From AP-15 sp963736715 (lineage in GTDB: Bacteria > Pseudomonadota > Alphaproteobacteria > ATCC43930 > CGMCC-115725), in NCBI GenBank assembly GCA_963736715.1, contig CAVTQA010000007.1, forward strand, positions 186,001 through 250,000: 64,000 bases of DNA, in the 5' to 3' direction. The translations under genes were made by a program, and so were the position numbers. The notes under the pieces were generated by a model. It searched no databases and had not been told where the DNA came from. It was given only the letters and a program-made list of their open reading frames with translations. Positions 54,386 through 64,000 of this stretch are shown here, piece by piece. Every line of letters starts with the position of its first letter. The stretch's first letter is position 1.

Positions 54386-56569
54386 TCATTCCGTCGCCGA
54401 GGTCAGGCGCACCTCCTCGATCAGTGCTGCCACCCGGCGCAGCTCGACCCCGCGGTCGATCTCCTCGAGGGTGGGGGACAAACGCCGGCGCCAATTGGGG
54501 TGCGCGTCGGTGGTACCGGGCAAATTCGCCTGCTCGACTTCGGAGAGCACATCCTCGAGCTGAACCAGCATCAGACGAGCGCGCGAGCGGCCGAGATATG
54601 CGAGGATGGCGTCCCGAAGCTCGATCGTATAGACCGGCTCGCCCTCCTCGGGGAGAAACTCCGCTTTTTGGGCGGGTGCAATCAATCCTTCCCGGACGAG
54701 CGCGGCGAGCAAGAGACTGCGATCGCGGTGGCGCTCGGCTGCCTCTGCTTCCTCAGCATGCCGGTCGGGGTAAAGTCCGAGACGCCGGCGCCAAATGATA
54801 TCGGTGCCCAGCCAGAACCCCTTCAGAGTCGCGATGTCGTGAGTGGCCGCCGAAGCTGCGGCCAGCTCCGGATATTGGGCCGGCGGCACGAATGTCCCGT
54901 CAGATTTGCGCTCAAAGACGAAAATTCGGTACGACAATATGTTGGCCGAACGCATGGTGTCGCGAAACCCCTCTGGCACAGTGCCGAGATCTTCGCCGAC
55001 AACGGCGCAAGCCTGGCGCCGGCTCTCGAGTGCGACCAGCCGGATCAACTCCCTGAACGGATAGTTTACGTAAGCGCCGGCTTTCGCCTCCATTCCGCTC
55101 GGAATCCAATAGAGCCGGTTGAGCGACATCACATGATCGATCCGCAAAATGCCGGCGTGGCGCATATTGGCGCGCAGCGACGCAATGAACGGCGCAAAGC
55201 CCTGACGCCGAAGCACCAATGGATTGACCGGCGCCAAGCCCCAATTCTGTCCGCCGCGGCTCAGCGCGTCGGGCGGCGCGCCGATCGATGCTCCCGGCGC
55301 GACCAGCTCCTGATCCGCCCAGGCTTCGGCTCCATTCGGATCGGCACCGACCGCCAGGTCCCGATAGAGGCCAATCGAAAGCCCGGCGTCCCGGCCAGCT
55401 GTCGACGCGACCGCAAGCTGCCGGTCGGCCTCCCATTGCAGAAACTGAAAGAACTCGACGCGATCGCGATGCGCCGCCGCAAAGGCGGCAACCTTCGGCG
55501 ATCGTGGATCGCGCATCGGCGCTGGCCAGCTATGCCATGAGAATTGTCGCTTTTCGCGAAGGTGGTGCTCGTGCAGTGCGTCGAATACGGCAAAATCAGC
55601 GAGCGATCGCCCCGCGCTCTGCTGAAAATCTCGGAAGGCCCGTCCGGCTTTGCTGGTCGCGGTCCCGTTCATGCCGAGCTCGAATGACCGGAAGCGACGA
55701 AACAACGCTTCCAATACCGACCGCTTGCAAGCGGCGACGGCACCATAGTCGATGAGCTCTGCCGAGCGGGCTGCCCAATGAGTCGCCCCGAACCACTGGC
55801 CGCCGGTCAACTCGCGTATCGCCTCGTCCTCGGCAAAACCGGGAACTGCCGTCACATCGATGTAAAGATAGTCGAGCTGGCTGCGACTGGACGGCGAATA
55901 GGGGCTGACATGCCGAGGCTCGGCGGCGAATAGCGCGTGCAGCGGATTAATGCCGACCACCGAAGCGGTGCAACGTCCCGCGGCGCGGGCGAGCATCGCA
56001 AGATCGGTAAAATCTCCGAACCCCCAATTCCGCTCGCTGCGCAGACCGTAAAGTTGACAGCTTAGCCCCCAGCTGCGCGAACCCGGCCCAAGCTCGGCGG
56101 GAAGGTGGCAGCCGGGCGGCGCGACGATTAGCTCGGCACATGCGTTAATGCCGTTAGCCTCGACTTCAAGGCGGTGATAGCCGAGCGGCAACCCGCTCGG
56201 CAGGGCGAGTGCGAACCGCTTTACACTCGAGTTGGTGTCCACCATCACCCGGCCCGAGCGCTCGTCACCATCTGCGAGGCGGCAGCGCCAGAAGACTCTG
56301 CGGCAGTCTGGTGGCAGGCGCAGGAAGAGCTCGGGACGCAGGTCTTCGGCATGCACGATATGCGCGGCCTCGAGCCCAAGCGGCAAAAATAGTTGTTGCT
56401 CCTCGAGCTGATGCCGGGCGCACACGGGGTCCGACGGCAGGCCGAAGGCAGCTGTCAGCGCCAGTAATGTGTCATCCGACACCTCTCGGGTTTGCCCAAG
56501 CGCGTCCGTGTAACGCGCCTCGACGCCGAGCAGTCCGGCGAGCTGAAGGAGTGCGGCGCGACTGCTCAT
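54386..56569 (-). CDS. malQ: 4-alpha-glucanotransferase (amylomaltase)
   Basis: 727 residues, the long bacterial form with an N-terminal domain of about 150 residues. GH77 signatures: SWGLSCQLYGLRSERNWGFG (substrate binding), ILRIDHVMSLNRLYWIPSG (nucleophile Asp), VVGEDLGTVPEGFRDTM (acid/base Glu) and ATHDIATLKGFWLGTD (third Asp). It transfers maltooligosaccharide segments. It is the last gene of the leftward treS-glgB-glgX-malQ operon, 1 base after glgX, and recycles the short chains released by GlgX. Confidence 0.95.
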   Translation of the reverse strand: MSSRAALLQLAGLLGVEARYTDALGQTREVSDDTLLALTAAFGLPSDPVCARHQLEEQQLFLPLGLEAAHIVHAEDLRPELFLRLPPDCRRVFWRCRLADGDERSGRVMVDTNSSVKRFALALPSGLPLGYHRLEVEANGINACAELIVAPPGCHLPAELGPGSRSWGLSCQLYGLRSERNWGFGDFTDLAMLARAAGRCTASVVGINPLHALFAAEPRHVSPYSPSSRSQLDYLYIDVTAVPGFAEDEAIRELTGGQWFGATHWAARSAELIDYGAVAACKRSVLEALFRRFRSFELGMNGTATSKAGRAFRDFQQSAGRSLADFAVFDALHEHHLREKRQFSWHSWPAPMRDPRSPKVAAFAAAHRDRVEFFQFLQWEADRQLAVASTAGRDAGLSIGLYRDLAVGADPNGAEAWADQELVAPGASIGAPPDALSRGGQNWGLAPVNPLVLRRQGFAPFIASLRANMRHAGILRIDHVMSLNRLYWIPSGMEAKAGAYVNYPFRELIRLVALESRRQACAVVGEDLGTVPEGFRDTMRSANILSYRIFVFERKSDGTFVPPAQYPELAAASAATHDIATLKGFWLGTDIIWRRRLGLYPDRHAEEAEAAERHRDRSLLLAALVREGLIAPAQKAEFLPEEGEPVYTIELRDAILAYLGRSRARLMLVQLEDVLSEVEQANLPGTTDAHPNWRRRLSPTLEEIDRGVELRRVAALIEEVRLTSATE

Positions 56570-56570
56570 A

Positions 56571-58811
56571 TCAACGGAAGTTGTCCCTCACCCGCACCGC
56601 AGCGGTCAAGGATCCGAGCTCACGGTCGCCGTCGAGCAATAATGTGCCAGTCACAACTGGGACGCGGCGTGGTGGTATTGGCCGCGGTGCTCGGTCAATG
56701 AACAGCGCAAACGATCGAGCCTTCAGCCGATAAACTTCTTCCGCCTCGTAGCGTCTTGCCGCCGTGACACGCCCGGTCGGCTCCGCGGTATCGACCAGCG
56801 GCTCCCAGAACATTGGCGAAGCAAGGATCGGAAAACGAAAGTCGAGCTCCTCGCCGTGCGCATTCATCATTACGAGAAAGCTTTCGTCGATATCGCGCTG
56901 GCCGCCTGGCGTGAAGAACTCGCCGGCCGCGCCGCTCAGGACATACCCGAGGGCCAGCCCTACCGGATTGTTCCAGTCCTCGGTCGTCGCCTCCTTGCCC
57001 AAAGGAGTGATCCAGGTAATGTCTTTGACCCCTGCCTCGGAAAGTACCTCACCGCGCAAAAATCGTGGGCGGGAGAAGACGCGGTGCCGGCGGCGTAGAT
57101 GGATCAGATAGCGGACGAACCAAGCCAACTCCTCGTCCGCCGGCCCGATGTGTTGCCAGTCGAACCAGGAGATTTCATTGTCTTGACAATAGGCATTGTT
57201 GTTGCCGCGCTGTGTCCGCCCGATCTCATCGCCGGCCAGCAACATCGGCACGCCGAGCGACAACAGAAGGGTGGCCAGCAGGTTGCGTTTCTGGCGGTCG
57301 CGCAGGGCGATGATCTGCGCATCATCGGACGCCCCCTCGACACCGTAATTGCAGCTATAATTGGCGTCAGTCCCGTCGCGGTTGCCCTCGCCATTAAGCT
57401 CGTTGTGCTTCTTGCTGTAGCTGACGAGATCCTGAAGTGTAAAACCGTCATGGACGGTGATGAAATTGATGCTCGCCCAAGGCCGCCGGCCGCGATATCC
57501 GAAGATATCCGACGAGCCGGCCACCCTAGAACCGAGATGGGCGACGAGATCCCTGTCACCTCCCCAGAAGCGCCTGACGGTATCTCGATACTGCCCATTC
57601 CATTCGGCCCAACCGGGCGGCAAGTTGCCGAGCTGATATCCGTTAGGGCCGAGATCCCAGGGTTCGGCAATCAATTTGAGCCCGGCCATCACCGGGTCCT
57701 GCCTTATCGCATCGAAGAAGGCGCTGTCCTGGGCATAATCGCCGTTTTTACGGGCGAGACTCGGGCACAGATCGAAACGGAAACCGTCGACATGCATCTC
57801 CACGGCCCAATAACGCAGCGAATCCATGACCAGCTGCAACACCCGAGGATGGTCGAGGTTCATCGTATTACCGGTACCGGTCACGTCGTAGTAAAACCGG
57901 CGGTCGGCTTGCAAACGGTAATATGAAGCGTTGTCGATCCCGCGAAACGAAAGTGTCGGGCCGAGATGATTGCCCTCGCCGGTGTGGTTGTAAACGACAT
58001 CGAGAATTACCTCGATCCCGGCGTCGTGCAGGCGCTTTACCGCTGTCTTGAAGCCGGCGATCGACGGCGTCGGTAGAAAGCGCGGATCTGGCGCAAAGAA
58101 GCCGATCGTATTGTAGCCCCAGTAATTCACCAGCCCGCGTTCGAGCAAATGGCGATCGTCGATCGAGGCGTGGATCGGGAGCAGTTCGACTGCAGTGACG
58201 CCCAGGCCGACGAGGTAATCGATCATTGCCGGCGAAACGAGCCCGGTGAAGGTGCCGCGGTGTAAGGGCTCGACATCGGGGTGCTTGATCGTGATGCCGC
58301 GTACATGCAGCTCAAGTATGATCGTTTCTTCCCATGGCGTTTGAGGGCGCCGATCCTCACCCCAGGTGAAGGCGGGCTCGATCACCCGGCATTTGGGGAT
58401 GTTGCGCGAATTGTCGCGCCGGTCAAAAGACAGGTCCTCCCGCGGACTCCCAACCCGGTAACCGAAGACCGCGTCGGCCCAGCGAAGCCGCCCTTGCAGG
58501 GCCTTGGCGTAGGGGTCGATCAGCAGCTTGTTCGGATTGAACCGATGCCCGTTCGACGGATCGAAAGGTCCATAAACACGGTAGCCGTAAAGCAGGTTCG
58601 GTCGGGCGTCCGGCATGTAGGCGTGCCAGACCTCGTCGGTATATTCCGGAAGCACGATGCGCGCCTCCTCTTGAACGCCGGAGCGGTCGAACAGGCACAG
58701 CTCGATCTTCTCGGCATGCGCCGAAAAGATCGCAAAGTTCACACCCTGACCGTCCCAAGTCGCCCCGAGCGGGTACGGACGACCCGGCCAGACCTTCCAT
58801 TGCGAAGCCAT
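56571..58811 (-). CDS. glgX: Glycogen debranching enzyme GlgX
   Basis: 746 residues. Opening WPGRPYPLGATWDGQGVNFA is diagnostic of the CBM48-GH13 isoamylase/GlgX group. Catalytic motifs are VDGFRFDLCPSLARKNG (Asp), LKLIAEPWDLGPNGYQLG (Glu) and NFITVHDGFTLQDLVSYSKK (Asp). It hydrolyses alpha-1,6 branches left on limit dextrin. It starts 57 bases after the glgB stop and runs into malQ. Confidence 0.96.
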   Translation of the reverse strand: MASQWKVWPGRPYPLGATWDGQGVNFAIFSAHAEKIELCLFDRSGVQEEARIVLPEYTDEVWHAYMPDARPNLLYGYRVYGPFDPSNGHRFNPNKLLIDPYAKALQGRLRWADAVFGYRVGSPREDLSFDRRDNSRNIPKCRVIEPAFTWGEDRRPQTPWEETIILELHVRGITIKHPDVEPLHRGTFTGLVSPAMIDYLVGLGVTAVELLPIHASIDDRHLLERGLVNYWGYNTIGFFAPDPRFLPTPSIAGFKTAVKRLHDAGIEVILDVVYNHTGEGNHLGPTLSFRGIDNASYYRLQADRRFYYDVTGTGNTMNLDHPRVLQLVMDSLRYWAVEMHVDGFRFDLCPSLARKNGDYAQDSAFFDAIRQDPVMAGLKLIAEPWDLGPNGYQLGNLPPGWAEWNGQYRDTVRRFWGGDRDLVAHLGSRVAGSSDIFGYRGRRPWASINFITVHDGFTLQDLVSYSKKHNELNGEGNRDGTDANYSCNYGVEGASDDAQIIALRDRQKRNLLATLLLSLGVPMLLAGDEIGRTQRGNNNAYCQDNEISWFDWQHIGPADEELAWFVRYLIHLRRRHRVFSRPRFLRGEVLSEAGVKDITWITPLGKEATTEDWNNPVGLALGYVLSGAAGEFFTPGGQRDIDESFLVMMNAHGEELDFRFPILASPMFWEPLVDTAEPTGRVTAARRYEAEEVYRLKARSFALFIDRAPRPIPPRRVPVVTGTLLLDGDRELGSLTAAVRVRDNFR

Positions 58812-58868
58812 CAGCGGCGGGTGGGTGAGTGGCAGCCGAGCATTCGGAGATTATGGGAGGCCAGCCGA

Positions 58869-61052
58869 TTAATCCGGGGTAAAGACCAATGCGCCGAGCG
58901 GCGGCAAGTTTAAGCGTAGCGAGTAGGGAAGGCCATGCATCGGATCAGGGTCGGCATGAACCTCTCCCGCGTTGCCGATGCCGCTGCCGCCATACTCCAC
59001 CGCGTCGGTGTTGATGCGCTCGCGATAGCGCCCCGGCTGTGGCACTCCTATTCGATAGTTCTCGCGCGGAACTGGCGTGAAGTTGCAGACGATGACCGCG
59101 ACTTCGTGCGGATCCCGGCCGCGCCGCAGATAGGACACGACGCTCTCGGCCGCGTTCGCCACGTCGATCCAGTGGAACCCCTCGGGCTCGCAATCGAGAC
59201 GATGCAACGCCGGCGTGCTGCGATAGAGATGATTGAGATCACGCACCAGACGCCGGACCCCCTCGTGCAACGGTTCGCCGAGCAGCTGCCAGTCGAGCCC
59301 GACATCGTGGTTCCACTCGCGCTCCTGAGCGAACTCGCCGCCCATGAACAGCAGCTTCTTGCCGGGATGGGTCCACATGAAAGTGAAATAGGCTCGCAGA
59401 TTAGCAAAGCGCTGCCAGCGGTCGCCCGACATCTTGCCGATCAGCGAGCCCTTGCCGTGCACCATCTCGTCATGGCTGAGCGGCAAGATGAAATTCTCGT
59501 GAAAGGCGTAAAGCAGACCGAAGCTGAGGTCGTTATGGTGGTATTTGCGGTGGATCGCATCCAATGACATGTACCGCAACGTGTCGTGCATCCACCCCAT
59601 ATTCCATTTGAAGCCAAAGCCGAGCCCGCCGACATAGGTCGGGCGTGACACCATCGGCCAAGCGGTCGACTCCTCAGCCACGGAGGTCGCGCCGGCCTCC
59701 CCGAACACCAGCTCGTTCATTCTGCGCAGGAACGCGATTGCTTCGAGGTTTTCCCGCCCGCCGAAAGCATTCGGGATCCATTGCCCCGGGTTGCGGCTGT
59801 AGTCGAGGTACAACATCGAGGCGACTGCATCGACCCGGATGCCGTCGATGTGGAATTCGCGCAGCCAATAGAGCGCGCTCGACAGCAGGAAATTCGCGAC
59901 TTCACGGCGGCCGAAATTGTAGATCAGTGTGTTCCAATCGGGATGAAAGCCCTGCCGCGGGTCGGCGTGCTCGTAAAGCGCCGTACCGTCAAAACGGCCG
60001 AGCCCGTGCGGGTCGGTCGGGAAATGCCCGGGAACCCAATCCAACAGCAATCCCAACCCTGCGCCATGGCAGGCATCGACAAAGGCGCGGAAGTCGTCCG
60101 GCGCACCATAACGGCTGGTCGGCGCGAACAGCGAGATCGGCTGGTATCCCCAAGAGCCGTCGAACGGATATTCGGTGACCGGCATAAGCTCGAGATGCGT
60201 GAACCCCATTTCGGCTGCATAGGGGACGAGCTGGTCGGCGAGCTCGCGATAGGTCAAATAGCGCCCGTTCTCCGCCAGATTGCGGCGCCACGAGCCGAGA
60301 TGGACTTCATAAATCGAGATGGGCGCCTGGCGATCGTTGCGCTCCCAGCGCTCCGCCATCCACCGCCCATCCTGCCACAGATGTCGCGACGGCTCGGCAA
60401 TGATCGATGCCGTGTTGGGCGGCCGCTCGGCCCGCTCGGCCTGCGGGTCCGCCTTGAGCGGCAGGAGCTGACCGTCGGCGCTGAGGATCTCATACTTGTA
60501 CAGGTGGCCGGGGCGCAGGCCAGGGACGAACAGGTCCCAGAACCCGCCGCCATTCCGCATCGGCATTCGCCGGCCGTCCCAGCCATTGAAATCGCCGACG
60601 ACGCTGACCCGGCGCGCATTCGGAGCCCATACCGCAAACGCGATGCCTTCGACTCCCTCATGGACCAGCGGATGCGCTCCGAGCTTGCGGTAGCTCGCGA
60701 GGTGATTGCCCTCCGCGAGCAAGTGGATGTCGATCTGGCCGAGCACCGGGGGAAATGAATAGATGTCGTAGAATTCATGCTGCGCGCCACCGCTCGACGC
60801 CCTCAGCCGATACCGGAACGGCTCTTTGCGGTCGCGAATGGTCGCGGCAAAGAGACCGTCACGGTGGATCTGCACTCCCTTCGCGGCTACTTCGCCGGTC
60901 GCAGACTCGATGATTGAGACATCTTGCGCACCAGGGAGCATCGCACGGACGGTTATTCCGCCCGACGTCTTGTGCATGCCGAGGAACGAGAATGGATCGC
61001 CGTGGCGCGCCTCGACAATGGCCGCGACTTGCGGATCAAGCCGCCGCAGCAC
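58869..61052 (-). CDS. glgB: 1,4-alpha-glucan branching enzyme GlgB
   Basis: 727 residues, normal for the two-CBM48 form. Motifs include DPFSFLGMHKTSGGITVRAM, IDGIRVDAVASMLYLDYSR (Asp nucleophile), SVAEESTAWPMVSRP (Glu) and ILPLSHDEMVHGKGSLIGKM (Asp). It moves alpha-1,4 segments to alpha-1,6 links, shaping glycogen. Its start overlaps the natural end of the treS-maltokinase gene (61036) by 17 bases, indicating coupling. It should act on linear glucan made from maltose-1-phosphate. Confidence 0.96.
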   Translation of the reverse strand: MLRRLDPQVAAIVEARHGDPFSFLGMHKTSGGITVRAMLPGAQDVSIIESATGEVAAKGVQIHRDGLFAATIRDRKEPFRYRLRASSGGAQHEFYDIYSFPPVLGQIDIHLLAEGNHLASYRKLGAHPLVHEGVEGIAFAVWAPNARRVSVVGDFNGWDGRRMPMRNGGGFWDLFVPGLRPGHLYKYEILSADGQLLPLKADPQAERAERPPNTASIIAEPSRHLWQDGRWMAERWERNDRQAPISIYEVHLGSWRRNLAENGRYLTYRELADQLVPYAAEMGFTHLELMPVTEYPFDGSWGYQPISLFAPTSRYGAPDDFRAFVDACHGAGLGLLLDWVPGHFPTDPHGLGRFDGTALYEHADPRQGFHPDWNTLIYNFGRREVANFLLSSALYWLREFHIDGIRVDAVASMLYLDYSRNPGQWIPNAFGGRENLEAIAFLRRMNELVFGEAGATSVAEESTAWPMVSRPTYVGGLGFGFKWNMGWMHDTLRYMSLDAIHRKYHHNDLSFGLLYAFHENFILPLSHDEMVHGKGSLIGKMSGDRWQRFANLRAYFTFMWTHPGKKLLFMGGEFAQEREWNHDVGLDWQLLGEPLHEGVRRLVRDLNHLYRSTPALHRLDCEPEGFHWIDVANAAESVVSYLRRGRDPHEVAVIVCNFTPVPRENYRIGVPQPGRYRERINTDAVEYGGSGIGNAGEVHADPDPMHGLPYSLRLNLPPLGALVFTPD

Positions 61053-64000
61053 GCTCGACCCCCTCCGTTTTCGCCAGTACCCCGAGTACGCCCCTCAGCG
61101 GAATGTCAACCCAAGCAGGCCGGTTCGCCAACTCATACGAGATCTCGTAAATCGCCTTTTCGAGCGTGAAGAACGCCAGCATCCTGCGCGCCTGAACTCT
61201 TGCTCGTCGGGTAAGCCGGGCAGCCGCGCATCGCTTTGCGGTAGGCGGCGCGGAAACCGTCGACCGCGCGCTGCCTCCAGGCTTCGGCCAATTGCAGCAT
61301 GATCGGTTCCGCCGCAGGCCGCGCTTCAGCCAGCTGCCGCACCGCCGTGAAACTGGCATAGTCGAAGGAGCGGATCATGCCGGCGACGTCACGCAATGGC
61401 GAACTCTTTCGTCGGCGATCGGCCAGAGGCCTGGCGGGCTCGCCCTCGAAATCGATGATGAAGAAGTCGTTCTTCACGGCGAGAACCTGGCCGAGATGAA
61501 AATCGCCGTGGTAACGCGTCTTTTCCGCCTCCACCCCGTCCGGGACGAGCGTGCGGATACAGTGCAGCAGGCTGCTGCGCTCGGCGATGAGGCGATCGAC
61601 CAGCTCCTGCGCCGCACCTGGCAATTGCGCTCGCTCGCGCTCCAATTTGGCGAGCATGTCGGTAGCGGCCGACTCCAGTTCGCGCCGCCATCGGCCGACG
61701 TCCTCGCCGCTGATCGGTTCGGGGGCAAAGTCGAGATCGTCGCGTCCGCCCTCGGCCAGCGCGCGATGCATCTCGGCCGTGCGAAGCCCGAGCTGACGCG
61801 CCAATGAGAGGAAAAAAACGTCGGGGTCGGGCAAATCGGACTCCCGAGTGCCGGTCGACAGCGCATCGTCGAGATAGCGCTTCAAATAGTCCAAGGCTTG
61901 GGTCCAGCCGTCGCCTTGATTGCGGACAAAGCCGAACAACACCCCAAGAGCATGAGTGGCGGCGCCATCCGTGCTGGCGACATCGAGTTCCACAAAGGCC
62001 AGCAGTGGCGGCGTGTTGGCAAACCCTGCTCGCTCCACCAGAAAACGCGACATCTCGATTTCCGGATGTAGGCCGGGTTGCAGGCGCCGATAGATTTTCA
62101 GCATTGCATAATCGTCGAACAGGATGGAGCTGTTCGATTGCTCGACTCCACTGCGGCGGGGCACCAGGCGTTCCGGCGGCGCGATCTGGTCGAATAAAGG
62201 CGTTTTGCGGCAGCAAATCTCGGCCCCGCCTTCGAGCCGTATTGTTGCATCCTGCCGGATCGCGTCCATCAACGCCAACGAAAAGCCGTCCTGCGATAGG
62301 GCATCGACAAGCGCCCCCTCTCGCCGGAATTGGCGCAATTCGGCGAGGGTCACCGGAACCAGATTTTGGCGCAATTCGGTCTCCGCGGACGACCAGATCG
62401 CGGCCAGCGGCAAGAAATAACACTGTCGTTCGCCGCCTGCGAGTTGCGCCTCGACGACGCCTGCTATGAACGACTCCGTTTCCGACCTTTCCTCAGCAGG
62501 TCGAGCGATTTCGCCACGCGCTAAAATACAGGCCGCCCTGATCCTCTGGTCCTTTGCCCCAAACCAGCGTTGGCGCGGCAAAAACGACGGGACCACGTCA
62601 CGTTCGAGCTGCGGCAGGTTGCGTTCGCGAAAGAGGTCAGGCCAGCCATGCGGCATGACGAGCGTGAGGAATTCGGGGGGCGCCATTCGATTGCTCGCGG
62701 CCTCGGCAGCAGTGGATAGGAGCTCGAACCAAAAGAAGCTGTAAGGTTGGAGCGTCAGGAGATAAGGCAACTCACCAATCGGCGGAAACGCACTGCGGCC
62801 CAGCAGCTCGACCGGCTGACGGCCGCGCCAGTCGGATAGGTCGAGTTCCACTGCCTGCGGTGTGCGCGACAAATTGGCGACGCACAGGACAGTTTCATCG
62901 CCATAAGCGCGCAGATAGGCGATCACCTTGCGATTTGACGGGTACAAGAACTGCAGACTGCCGCGGCCAAACGCGCGTTGTGAGCGGCGCGCCGCAATCA
63001 GCCGCTTGATCCAATTGAGCAGCGATGACGGGGAGCGGCTCTGCGCCTCGACATTGACGGCCTCGAAGCCGTAGACCGGATCCATGATCGGCGGAAGGTA
63101 GAGCCGTGCCGGGTCAGCGCGGGAAAATCCGCCATTGCGGTCGAACGACCACTGCATCGGCGTACGTACGCCGTCGCGATCGCCAAGGAAGACATTGTCG
63201 CCCATGCCGATTTCGTCGCCGTAGTAAAATACCGGCGTTCCCGGCATCGAGATCAACAGCGCATTCAACAGCTCGATCTTGCGCCGGTCGTTTTCCATCA
63301 GGGGCGCGAGGCGGCGGCGAATCCCGAGGTTTAGGCGGGCGCGGCGATCGGCGGCATAGTAATTCCACAAGTAGTCCCGCTCACGGTCGGTGACCATCTC
63401 GAGCGTCAGCTCGTCGTGGTTGCGCAAGAAAACCGCCCATTGGCAAATCTCCGGAATATCCGGCGTTTGCCGCATGATGTCCGCAATCGGGTGACGGTCT
63501 TCGGTTGCGACGGCCATGTAAATCCGCGGCATCAGCGGAAAATGGAAGGCCATATGGCATTCGTCGCCGGCCCCGAAATATTGCAATACGTCTTCCGGCC
63601 ATTGGTTCGCTTCGGCCAACAGCATGCGGTCGGAGTAGCGTAGGTCGAGCTCGCACCGCAGACGGCGCAGCACCTCATGCGTTTCAGGAAGATTCTCGTT
63701 GATCGTGCCTTCGCGCTCGATCAGATACGGCACCGCATCCAGGCGCATGCCGTCGACGCCGAGATCGAGCCAGAAGCGCATTACATCCACGACGGCCCGG
63801 AAGACCCGCGGATTGTCGAAATTCAGGTCCGGCTGGTGCGAGTAGAAGCGGTGCCAGTAATATGCTTGAGCCACTGGGTCCCAGGCCCAGTTGGATTTTT
63901 CGGTATCGACAAAAATGATGCGGGTCTCCGGAAACTTCTGGTCGGTATCGCTCCAGACATAGAAATCGCGCCACTTCGAGCCCGGCTTTGCCCGCCGCGC
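61036..64000 (-). pseudogene. treS: Trehalose synthase-maltokinase fusion (partial at right edge; frame broken near its C-terminus)
   Basis: The gene enters from beyond the window and reads through. The GH13 trehalose synthase half has DGMRLDAVPYLIEREG, LLAEANQWPEDV and FLRNHDELTLEMVTDRERDY (catalytic Asp, Glu, Asp). The maltokinase half has YHGDFHLGQVL and FIIDFEGEPARPLADRRRK. The plain frame stops at 61133 in nonsense. The expected C-terminus, MLAFFTLEKAIYEISYELAN then RPAWVDIPLRGVLGVL, lies in the next frame and ends at 61036. One extra base between about 61175 and 61215 explains this. TreS interconverts trehalose and maltose; the kinase makes maltose-1-phosphate for GlgE. Confidence 0.8.

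Noticed and set aside
61036..61359. 107-residue ORF as a separate gene
   Set aside because: Its second half is the natural C-terminus of TreS-maltokinase; the first half is antisense-like noise in the wrong frame.

Overview
The window is one contiguous piece of a GC-rich alphaproteobacterial chromosome, most likely from the order Rhizobiales/Hyphomicrobiales. Supporting signs are prfA-prmC followed by a DUF4167 gene, the order ftsK-lolA-like-xth, and a prophage whose tail module resembles that of gene transfer agents (GTAs). Almost everything from 1 to 45 kb and from 49 to 64 kb is read leftward. Assignments come from reading translations and motifs; no database search was run.

Region 1 (about 203-26784) is a GTA-like prophage inserted between the start of an aminotransferase gene (1-52) and the chromosomal DUF4167-prmC-prfA-hisS block. 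Read leftward it holds two small early genes (a Cys/His zinc-finger-like protein and a DUF6456-like protein), terminase large subunit, a small structural protein, a 1007-residue tail spike with four internal repeats, portal, accessory structural proteins, prohead protease, an intrinsic terminator, major capsid, connector genes, tail tube, a tail chaperone pair joined by a -1 frameshift, a short tape measure, the GTA-type tail tip set (DUF2460, DUF2163, NlpC/P60, tip protein) and a lysis cassette (holin-like, GH25 endolysin, lipoprotein). The right end carries a rightward LexA/CI-type S24 repressor facing a very good leftward promoter flanked by repeats. I see no integrase, excisionase or replication gene. 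Several tiny genes are linked to neighbours by 4-base stop/start overlaps.

Region 2 (26854-32775) is housekeeping and accessory chromosome: a DUF4167 protein, PrmC, RF1, HisRS, a luciferase-like flavin monooxygenase and a proline-rich secreted protein.

Region 3 (32809-49047) is the most unusual part. A leftward operon runs from 45153 to 32809. It encodes four glycosyltransferases (two GT4-like, two COG4671/MurG-like), a polysaccharide deacetylase-like protein, a membrane protein, and then a complete Opp-type ABC importer whose ATPase gene overlaps the membrane-protein gene by 4 bases. Divergent from it is a rightward operon of a 935-residue ABC exporter with a heavily altered nucleotide-binding domain, a stand-alone cyclic-nucleotide-binding protein and a small methyltransferase. 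Together they look like a glycan or glycolipid assembly and transport system that I do not recognise as described.

Region 4 (49025-54053) holds exonuclease III, a class-I glutamine-amidotransferase-like hydrolase, a LolA-like carrier and FtsK. Region 5 (54386 to the right edge) is a glycogen/trehalose operon in the order treS-maltokinase, glgB, glgX, malQ. It would interconvert trehalose, maltose, maltose-1-phosphate and branched alpha-glucan.

Three genes (prohead protease, Opp substrate-binding protein, TreS-maltokinase) each appear to carry one extra base that breaks the frame. Two of the three sites are CCCC followed by GA. Sequencing or assembly error is the simplest reading, but it should be checked before calling them pseudogenes.
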